Shown here: piece after piece, positions 1 to 5,018 of the stretch
Position numbering within the stretch: position 1 is the stretch's first letter
Layout: each line of letters begins with the position of its first letter
DNA from: Actinotalea sp.
Lineage (GTDB): Bacteria > Actinomycetota > Actinomycetes > Actinomycetales > Cellulomonadaceae
Length of the DNA stretch: 9,442 nucleotides
Assembly: GCA_014360395.1 (NCBI GenBank)
Contig: JACIXM010000283.1
Span: 1 to 9,442, forward strand
Direction: 5' to 3'
Notes under the pieces: model-generated
What the model saw: the letters and a program-made list of their open reading frames with translations, nothing else
What the model was told of the DNA's origin: nothing
Databases searched by the model: none
Made by a program: the position numbers and the translations under genes

Positions 1-809
1 CACACCGACCGGGCGGGCGGCAGCCGTCCGTCGGTGGCGCGCGCCTGGACGACCCAGCCGTCGTCGGTCGGGCGGAACCGCTCGACCGTGGTCATCGGCA
101 CGACCGTCGCACCGGCCGCCTCGGCGAGGTGCAGGTAGTTCTTCGGCAGCGTGTTCTTCGCCCCCACGCGGCATCCGGTCATGCAGGCGCCGCACTCGGT
201 GCAGCCTGTCCGGGCAGGTCCGGCGCCCCCGAAGTACGGGTCCGGCACCGTGACGCCCGGGCTGCCGAGGTGGACGCCGATCGGCGTCGTCCGGAAGGTC
301 CCGGCCACACCCATGCGCTCGGCGACCCGGCGGAAGAGGACGTCGGCCGCCGTCGTGGTCGGGTTGTCGGTGACGCCGAGCATCCGCGAGGCCTGGTCGT
401 ACCAGGGGGCGAGCTCGGCGGCCCAGTCGGTGATCGCGGACCACTGCGGGTCCGCGAAGAACTCCGGCAGGGGCCGGTACAGCGTGTTCCCGTAGACGAG
501 GGAGCCACCGCCCACCCCAGCACCGGCGAGGATGAGGGAGTCCGAGACGCGGTGGATGCGCTGGATGCCGTAGCAGCCGAGCCGCGGCGCCCACAGGAAC
601 CGCCGCAGGTCCCACGAGGTCCGCGCGAAGTCCTCGTCCGCGAAGCGGCGGCCCGCCTCGAGGACGACGACGCGGTAGCCCTTCTCCGCCAGGCGCAGCG
701 CCGCGACGCTCCCACCGAAGCCGCTGCCGACGACGACGACGTCCGCCGCGCCGCCCGACGGACGAGCACGACGACCGCGCCGGACCGGCGTGCGGACCTC
801 GTTGCCCAT
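1..809 (-). CDS. GMC-family FAD-dependent oxidoreductase (cholesterol oxidase-like), partial, 3' end off window
   Basis: Reading from ATG at 809 gives 269 codons with no stop before the left edge, so only the N-terminal half is present. A Rossmann FAD/ADP-binding motif GSGFGG lies at residues 28-33, followed by a glutamate ending the second strand (VVVLEAG, 47-53). A second flavin-contact segment, GAGVGGGSLVYGN, lies at 96-108. These place it in the GMC superfamily, which oxidises alcohols or sterols using FAD. Cysteines 203, 206, 209 and 213 form CxxCxxCxxxC, then RVGAKNT; this ferredoxin-like segment occurs in actinobacterial ChoD-like GMC proteins, but its cofactor is not known to me. There is no signal peptide; the start MGNEVRTPVRRGRRAR is basic. 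The start lies 19 bases after the radical SAM stop with no clear Shine-Dalgarno, so expression may be coupled or leaderless. The substrate cannot be told from this fragment. Confidence 0.88.
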   Translation of the reverse strand, partial: MGNEVRTPVRRGRRARPSGGAADVVVVGSGFGGSVAALRLAEKGYRVVVLEAGRRFADEDFARTSWDLRRFLWAPRLGCYGIQRIHRVSDSLILAGAGVGGGSLVYGNTLYRPLPEFFADPQWSAITDWAAELAPWYDQASRMLGVTDNPTTTAADVLFRRVAERMGVAGTFRTTPIGVHLGSPGVTVPDPYFGGAGPARTGCTECGACMTGCRVGAKNTLPKNYLHLAEAAGATVVPMTTVERFRPTDDGWVVQARATDGRLPPARSV

Positions 810-815
810 GGCGGA

Positions 816-821
816 ACTGTA
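816..821 (-). promoter_or_regulatory. Possible leaderless -10 element for the GMC gene
   Basis: On the minus strand TACAGT (TANNNT type) ends 6 bases before the ATG at 809, the distance expected when transcription starts at the start codon. No convincing -35 is seen upstream and no Shine-Dalgarno precedes the ATG. The alternative is read-through from the radical SAM gene that ends at 829. Confidence 0.3.
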
Positions 822-828
822 GGCCGGA

Positions 829-1851
829 TCAGAAGAGCGTCGGCTGCGCCCCGACGAGGACCGCCTCCGGTGCGTCGTGGGTCGGGCGCCACGGGGTGGT
901 CCGGGTCAGCCCGTACCGGGCGCGCAGCGGCTCGATGCGCTCGCCGAGCCAGCGCGCGTAGGCGGGCGGGACGTAGGCACCCCGGCCGTACAGGCGCCGG
1001 TAGCCCGCCACGAGGCGAGGCTGCTCGCGGGCCAACCACTGCAGGAAGAGCGGCTTGACCGACCCGCGCAGGTGCAGCGGCATGACGGTGACGTCGGTCG
1101 CGCCCGCGTCGGCGAGCCGGGCCAGGAGGTCGTCGAGGTGCTCGACCCCGTCGGTCAGCCAGGGCAGGACGGGCGCGACGAGCACGCTGCACGGCAGACC
1201 CGCCTCGGCGATCGCGCGGACGAGGTCCAGGCGGGCCCGTGGGTCGGGTGTCCCCGGCTCCAGGGACTGCTGCAGGGCCGTGTCGCCGACGGCCAGGGAG
1301 ACCGCCACGCTGATCGGTACCGTCGCCGCGGCGTCGACGAGCAGCGGGAGATCCCGGCGCAGGAGCGGCCCCTTGGTCAGGACGGACAGCGGCGTGCCCG
1401 ACGCCGCGAGGGCGCCGATGATCCCCGGCATGAGCCGGTAGCGGCCCTCCGCCCGCTGGTACGGGTCGGTGTTGGTGCCCAGTGCGACGTGCTCCCGTCG
1501 CCAGCTCCGGCGCGACAGCTCGGCGCGCAGCACCTCGACGACGTTGGTCTTGACGACGATCTGCGTCTCGAAGTCGCGCCCGGCCCCCAGCTCGAGGTAC
1601 TCATGGGTGGGCCGGGCAAAGCAGTACGTGCACGCGTGCAGGCAGCCGCGCATCGGGTTGACCGTCCACCGGAACGGCACCCGCGACGCCTCCGGGACGC
1701 GGTTGAGCGCGGACCGGGCGGCGACCTCGTGGAACGTGACGCCCTGGAAGTCCGGGGTCCGGACGCTGCGGACGAGACCGGCGAGCGCGAGGCCGGGCAG
1801 GGCGCCGTCGGCCGCAGTCCGTGTGTCCACGCGTTGTCCGTCCCACCTCAC
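829..1851 (-). CDS. Rv2578c-family radical SAM protein (SplB-like)
   Basis: This 340-residue protein has the radical SAM cluster motif CxxxCxxC at C70, C74 and C77 within RGCLHACTYCFARPTHEYL. Those cysteines would hold the 4Fe-4S cluster that cleaves S-adenosylmethionine. The segments ALGTNTDPYQRAEGRYRLMP (123-142) and LTKGPLLRRDLPLL (158-171) match my memory of mycobacterial Rv2578c, a family related to spore photoproduct lyase (COG1533). Its reaction is unknown. The open frame runs far upstream through other genes, but homology begins at the GTG at 1851 (VRWDGQRV), where predicted transcription also starts. An SOS box lies 8 bases upstream, so LexA control is likely. The last five residues, QPTLF, resemble a sliding-clamp-binding motif. 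In M. tuberculosis the homologue is close to relA, a glyoxalase II gene and hisS; here the hydrolase is the direct upstream neighbour. Family confidence is high, function low. Confidence 0.93.
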   Translation of the reverse strand: MRWDGQRVDTRTAADGALPGLALAGLVRSVRTPDFQGVTFHEVAARSALNRVPEASRVPFRWTVNPMRGCLHACTYCFARPTHEYLELGAGRDFETQIVVKTNVVEVLRAELSRRSWRREHVALGTNTDPYQRAEGRYRLMPGIIGALAASGTPLSVLTKGPLLRRDLPLLVDAAATVPISVAVSLAVGDTALQQSLEPGTPDPRARLDLVRAIAEAGLPCSVLVAPVLPWLTDGVEHLDDLLARLADAGATDVTVMPLHLRGSVKPLFLQWLAREQPRLVAGYRRLYGRGAYVPPAYARWLGERIEPLRARYGLTRTTPWRPTHDAPEAVLVGAQPTLF

Positions 1852-1857
1852 GCCGAC

Positions 1858-1886
1858 AGTCGAACACGCGTTCGATCCGCCGTCAA
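1858..1886 (-). promoter_or_regulatory. Predicted promoter of the radical SAM gene
   Basis: On the minus strand TTGACG (1881-1886) serves as -35 and TCGACT (1858-1863) as -10, with a 17-base spacer. The predicted transcription start is about 7 bases past the -10, on or next to the GTG start at 1851, which implies a leaderless mRNA. No Shine-Dalgarno is visible in the 8 bases before the GTG, consistent with this. The LexA box covers the -10-proximal spacer and half of the -10. Confidence 0.6.
1860..1875. promoter_or_regulatory. LexA operator (actinobacterial SOS box)
   Basis: The sequence TCGAAC-ACGC-GTTCGA is a perfect 6+4+6 inverted repeat. It matches the mycobacterial SOS box TCGAAC-N4-GTTCGA and also the Bacillus form CGAACRNRYGTTYG. 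It is intergenic, between the hydrolase stop (1902) and the radical SAM start (1851), and overlaps that gene's predicted core promoter. LexA bound here would block RNA polymerase until RecA-stimulated LexA cleavage after DNA damage. Confidence 0.85.
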
Positions 1887-1901
1887 GCGTGGCCGTGGGC
1901 G

Positions 1902-2576
1902 TCAGCCACGCAGGTACGGGTTGCTCCCCCGCTCCGCCCCGATCGTCGAGGTGGCGCCGTGACCCGGGGCCACCTGCGTACGGGGGTCGAGCCGGGCGAG
2001 CCGGGCGAGCGAGCGCTGCATGGCCCCCGCGTCCCCGCCCGGCAGGTCGGTGCGACCGACGGTCCCGGCGAAGAGCACGTCCCCGGTGAACGCGGCGGCA
2101 GGTGAGCCCGCGTCGGCGTCGCCCAGGAGGTACACGGTCGAGCCCTCCGTGTGCCCAGGGCAGTGCAGCGCCCGCAGGCCGACCGCGTCCGCGACCGGCA
2201 CCGGCCCGTCGACGTCGAGCAGACGGACGTCGACCGGCTCCGCGTAGGGGTCGCCGAGGCTGCCGGCGAGGGGCGCGAGCTGCGCACCCAGCGGGCCCAG
2301 GGTGCCGAACGGGTCGGCGAGACGGTACGCGTCCGCCGCGTGCAGGACGAGGGGGACGCCCCAGGCCCGGCTCAGCGGCGCAGCCGACCACGTGTGGTCC
2401 ACGTGCCCGTGGGTGGCGACCAGGGCAACCGGCGTCAGGGCCTGGTCCTGGACGAGGGCCAGGAGGTCCCCGACGACGCCCGCCCCGGGGTCGACGACGA
2501 CGGTCGCGCCGTCCTCGGCGGAGACGACGTAGCAGTTCGTGCCGAGGAACGGGGAGACGACGGTGCGCACGATCAC
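1902..2576 (-). CDS. Metallo-beta-lactamase-fold hydrolase (glyoxalase II-like)
   Basis: This 224-residue protein has the full MBL metal-binding set: HxHxDH at 56-61 (THGHVDH), H142 in CPGHTEGS, D166 in FTGDVLF and H206 in APGHG. This is the glyoxalase II/thioester hydrolase branch, usually with two metal ions. The start, VIVRTVVSPFLGTNCYVV, matches the usual N-terminus of the actinobacterial family, so the GTG at 2576 is chosen over the longer open frame to 2843; the GTG at 2570 is an alternative. The homologue in M. tuberculosis is, from memory, Rv2581c, near relA and hisS. Here it lies between the DUF349 gene (divergent, 384 bases away) and the radical SAM gene (50 bases downstream). Its true substrate is unknown; S-lactoylglutathione is unlikely because actinobacteria generally use mycothiol rather than glutathione. 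Confidence 0.93.
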   Translation of the reverse strand: MIVRTVVSPFLGTNCYVVSAEDGATVVVDPGAGVVGDLLALVQDQALTPVALVATHGHVDHTWSAAPLSRAWGVPLVLHAADAYRLADPFGTLGPLGAQLAPLAGSLGDPYAEPVDVRLLDVDGPVPVADAVGLRALHCPGHTEGSTVYLLGDADAGSPAAAFTGDVLFAGTVGRTDLPGGDAGAMQRSLARLARLDPRTQVAPGHGATSTIGAERGSNPYLRG

Positions 2577-2583
2577 GTCTCGG

Positions 2584-2589
2584 AGGGTA
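2584..2589 (-). promoter_or_regulatory. Possible leaderless -10 element for the MBL hydrolase
   Basis: TACCCT on the minus strand lies 7 bases before the GTG at 2576. This is the TANNNT-plus-7 spacing typical of leaderless actinobacterial transcripts. The only ribosome-binding-like bases, GAG at -5 to -3, are too close for the first GTG but 8 bases from the alternative GTG at 2570. No -35 match is visible. Confidence 0.4.
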
Positions 2590-2660
2590 GCCCCGGGCGC
2601 CGAGACCAGACCGTGACATCGTCCGGACCAGCACGGACGCCGTCGGCGGCACAGCTTGCC

Positions 2661-2666
2661 TAGACT
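2661..2666 (+). promoter_or_regulatory. Candidate -10 element for the DUF349 transcript
   Basis: TAGACT fits TANNNT, and the same hexamer precedes rel and yajC in this window. A start about 7 bases downstream (near 2673) would give a leader of about 290 bases before the DUF349 GTG. No convincing -35 is seen 16-19 bases upstream. Confidence 0.45.
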
Positions 2667-2672
2667 GGCCGG

Positions 2673-2960
2673 GTCCCGGTGCGCGCTGGTGCGCCCGGGT
2701 GGTGAACGTCGAGCCGGAAGGGGAACGGTGACCTCGACCACGGTCGGCCGACCGCGTGCGGACGCGGCCGGCGCAGCCAGGGCCGACGGCAGCCTCCTCC
2801 CGCACCGGGCGCGTCGTCGCCGTCGCAGTATCGCGCCCGGCACCCGGCCTGGGGCGATCGTGACCCCCGCACGGACGCAGCCACCGGACCAGCCGGTGCG
2901 CCGCGCCCCCGCGGGCCGTCAGGCGCCCACGGGCGCCGCCACCGAAGGAGTGCAGACCCA
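2673..2960 (+). promoter_or_regulatory. Structured 5' leader of the DUF349 gene, within the 384-base divergent intergenic region
   Basis: The region 2577-2960 holds no recognised gene. Its plus-strand leader contains three stem-loops: a perfect 9-bp stem (2805-2813 with 2832-2840, 18-base loop), a 6-bp stem (2882-2887 with 2893-2898, 5-base loop) and a perfect 7-bp stem (2922-2928 with 2931-2937). A Shine-Dalgarno GAAGGAG follows at 2944-2950, 10 bases before the GTG at 2961. The last hairpin ends 6 bases before the Shine-Dalgarno, so it could affect translation. I do not recognise a known riboswitch class. Hairpins occur by chance in DNA this GC-rich, so a regulatory role is only a suggestion. 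Confidence 0.35.
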
Positions 2961-2964
2961 GTGA
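2728..2964 (+). CDS. Possible small leader ORF (78 residues) overlapping the DUF349 start
   Basis: A GTG at 2728 is preceded by GGAAGGGG (2716-2723) at a workable 4-base spacing. The frame runs 78 residues and stops at 2962-2964, giving a GTGA overlap with the DUF349 GTG at 2961, the usual form of translational coupling. The product is rich in Arg, Ala and Pro, with five arginines in a row about residues 29-33, and has no recognisable domain, signal peptide or membrane segment. About 65 of 78 codons end in G or C, lower than the clear genes here, and three stem-loops lie within it. It may be a coupled leader peptide or a chance frame in a non-coding leader. Confidence 0.25.
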   Translation: MTSTTVGRPRADAAGAARADGSLLPHRARRRRRSIAPGTRPGAIVTPARTQPPDQPVRRAPAGRQAPTGAATEGVQTQ

Positions 2965-4883
2965 GCCACGACGAGCGCCCGGTCGGGCCCGACGACGCCG
3001 CACCCGTGCAGGACGAGGCCGCAGTGCCCCGGAGCACCGAGGAGCAGGGCACGCCCGCCGCGGTGGAGGAAGACCCTGCGCAGGCCACGTCCGCCGCGAC
3101 GGAAGGCACCACCGAGGCCGCCGTCACGGCGCCGGACGAGCCGTCGGCCGAAGCCGCAGGGTCCGACGACGAGCCCGTGGCTGCCGAGGCTGCCGAGGAG
3201 GGCGCGACGAGCACGCAGGAGCCGGTCACCTCCGTCGAGGAGCCCGCGACGGGCACCGAGGAGCCCACCGCGGGCACCGAGGAGCCGACCACGGCCACCG
3301 AGGAGCCCACCGCGGGCACCGAGGAGCCGGCCACGGCCACCGAGGAGCCCACCGCGGGCACCGAGGAGCCGGCCACGGCCACCGAGGAGCCCACCGCGGG
3401 CACCGAGGAGCCGGCCGGCGGGGCCCCGGAGGCCGAGAGCGCGGCCCCGGACGTGAGCCAGGAGTCCCCCGGGGAGGAGTCCACCGACCAGGTGCCCGCC
3501 CCGGGCCCCCGCCCCCGGCCCGTGCCCCGCCCGGTCCCCCGGCCCGCGGCGCCCACCCCGGCCGCCGTCGCCCCCGCTGTGACGGCGCCCGCGGCCCCCG
3601 TGCCACCCGCGCTCACCGCCGCAGAGACGGCCGAGGCGGCCCGTTGGGGCCGCGTCGACGACGACGGCACGGTCTGGGTGCGCGAGGAGTCCGGCGAGCG
3701 CGTCGTCGGCCAGTACCCCGACGCCGATCCGACGGAGGCGCTGGCGTTCTACGTGCGGCGCTACGCCGACCTGCACGCGAAGGTCGTCCTCTTCGAGGCG
3801 CGCCTCGCGGCGACGGACCTCTCGGTCAAGGAGATCGACACGACCCTCGCGCACCTGGGCGAGGAGCTCGCCGAACCCGCGGCCGTCGGTGACCTGGGGA
3901 CCCTGCGTGCCCGCCTGGAGGCCCTGCGGTCGGTGGCCGCGGAGCGTCGCGCCGCCGCCGAGGCCGAGCGCGCCGCAGCGCGGGAGGCTGCGGTCGCCGA
4001 GCGCACCGCGATCGTCGAGGCGGCCGAGAAGATCGCCGCCACCGACCCCGAGCGGATGCAGTGGCGCCCGGCGGGCGAGCAGCTGCGCACGCTGCTGGAC
4101 CGCTGGAAGGAGGCCCAGCGGCACGGGCCGCGGCTGGACCGCGGCACCGAGGACGCCCTGTGGAAGCGGTTCAGCCACGCCCGGTCGGCGTTCGACCGGG
4201 AGCGCCGCCGCTGGTTCTCCGAGCTGGAGAAGCGCAACGCCGGGGCGAAGGCCGCCAAGGAGGCGCTCGTCGCCGAGGCGGAGCGGCTCTCCTCGAGCAC
4301 GGACTGGGGTGCGACGTCCGCGGCGTACCGCGACCTCATGACGCGCTGGAAGGCCGCGGGGCGGGCGAGCCGCAAGGACGACGACGCCCTGTGGGCGCGC
4401 TTCCGGGCCGCGCAGGACGTCTTCTTCGCCGGGCGGGACGCGAGCCAGAAGCAGACCGACGCGGAGTACTCGGCGAACCTCGAGGTGAAGCTGGGCCTGC
4501 TCGAGGAGGCCGAGCGGCTCGTGCCGGTGACGGACCTCGCCGCCGCCAAGGCGGCCCTGCGCGAGATCCAGGACCGCTGGGAGCGTGCGGGCAAGGTGCC
4601 CCGCGGCGACATCCAGCGGGTCGAGGGCCGCCTGCGCGCGGTGGAGCAGGCCGTACGGGACGCCGACGACGCACGGTGGCGGCGGACCAACCCGGAGACG
4701 CGGGCGCGGGCCGAGGGCGCCGCGGCGCAGCTGTACGCGGCGATCTCAGCGCTCGAGGCGGACCTCGACGCCGCGAAGGCCACCGGCGATGCCCGGAAGG
4801 TCGCCGACGCCCAGGCCGCGCTCGACGCGCGCCGGGCGTGGCTGGAGCAGGTCGAGCGCGCCGCCCAGGAGGCGCGCGGCTGA
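2961..4883 (+). CDS. DUF349 domain-containing protein with repetitive N-terminus
   Basis: This 640-residue protein starts at GTG 2961, with GAAGGAG 10 bases upstream. Residues 1-180 are acidic and predicted disordered, with nine 7-residue units of the form TEEPTAG/TEEPATA at about 93-155. A Pro/Arg/Ala linker follows (PRPRPVPRPVPRP, 183-195), then a conserved globular segment beginning WGRVDDDGTVWV (229-280). An Ala/Glu/Arg-rich coiled coil spans about 310-360. Three helical DUF349 repeats follow, with W-x(n)-R/K patterns: about 367-425, 447-505 and 524-578. The C-terminal helix is again coiled-coil-like. There is no signal peptide or membrane segment, so it is cytoplasmic. The molecular function of DUF349 is unknown to me. 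It converges on rel, with only a terminator between, a pairing I recall from other Micrococcales. The plus-strand slot between rel and the hydrolase is held by ppiB in M. tuberculosis. Confidence 0.92.
   Translation: MSHDERPVGPDDAAPVQDEAAVPRSTEEQGTPAAVEEDPAQATSAATEGTTEAAVTAPDEPSAEAAGSDDEPVAAEAAEEGATSTQEPVTSVEEPATGTEEPTAGTEEPTTATEEPTAGTEEPATATEEPTAGTEEPATATEEPTAGTEEPAGGAPEAESAAPDVSQESPGEESTDQVPAPGPRPRPVPRPVPRPAAPTPAAVAPAVTAPAAPVPPALTAAETAEAARWGRVDDDGTVWVREESGERVVGQYPDADPTEALAFYVRRYADLHAKVVLFEARLAATDLSVKEIDTTLAHLGEELAEPAAVGDLGTLRARLEALRSVAAERRAAAEAERAAAREAAVAERTAIVEAAEKIAATDPERMQWRPAGEQLRTLLDRWKEAQRHGPRLDRGTEDALWKRFSHARSAFDRERRRWFSELEKRNAGAKAAKEALVAEAERLSSSTDWGATSAAYRDLMTRWKAAGRASRKDDDALWARFRAAQDVFFAGRDASQKQTDAEYSANLEVKLGLLEEAERLVPVTDLAAAKAALREIQDRWERAGKVPRGDIQRVEGRLRAVEQAVRDADDARWRRTNPETRARAEGAAAQLYAAISALEADLDAAKATGDARKVADAQAALDARRAWLEQVERAAQEARG
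3237..3425 (+). repeat. In-frame tandem repeat, 21-bp units in a 42-bp higher-order period
   Basis: Nine 21-base units start at 3237 and encode EEP-plus-four-residue heptads. Two forms alternate (ending CCCACCGCGGGCACC and CCGGCCACGGCCACC), making a 42-base unit. The copies at 3300-3341 and 3342-3383 are identical. The copy at 3258-3299 differs by one base, and 3384-3416 is a partial copy. The repeat keeps frame, so copy-number change would alter length without breaking the gene. Confidence 0.92.
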
Positions 4884-4894
4884 TCCACGCCCGA

Positions 4895-4938
4895 CCACGA
4901 CGGGCCGTTCCCCGCGGGGGGACGGCCCGTCGTCGTGG
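4895..4938. terminator. Bidirectional stem-loop terminator between convergent DUF349 and rel
   Basis: Arms 4898-4913 and 4917-4932 pair over 16 bp, with one G-T wobble and a 3-base loop (GCG). A further CCA/TGG pair (4895-4897 with 4936-4938) can form across a 3-base bulge. It starts 14 bases after the DUF349 stop and lies 80 bases past the rel stop. There is no T-run on either side, as is common for high-GC actinobacterial terminators. It is the only strong structure in the 135-base gap. Confidence 0.8.
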
Positions 4939-5018
4939 GGGCCGGCAGCCTCGTACCGGTGCACGCCGCCGTGGCGGGCGTCGCAGCGGGGTGGTCGCAG
5001 CGGTGGGCGTCGCCGCGG

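Noticed and set aside
179..1192. 337-codon minus-strand frame across the GMC and radical SAM genes
   Set aside because: It is a shadow frame. The GMC reading frame from ATG 809 carries the flavin-binding motifs, and the radical SAM frame ends at 829.
2577..2843. Longer start for the MBL hydrolase at 2843
   Set aside because: The added 89 residues are Arg/Ala-rich with no similarity to the family, and they overlap the divergent leader. The GTG at 2576 matches the usual N-terminus and has a leaderless -10.
1852..3003. Upstream extension of the radical SAM frame to 724 codons
   Set aside because: The extra part runs through the hydrolase gene in another frame and has Arg/Gly/Pro-rich shadow composition. 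Family homology starts at GTG 1851, after the SOS box.
3237..3425. Tandem array as a possible CRISPR array
   Set aside because: The units abut without unique spacers and keep reading frame inside the DUF349 gene.
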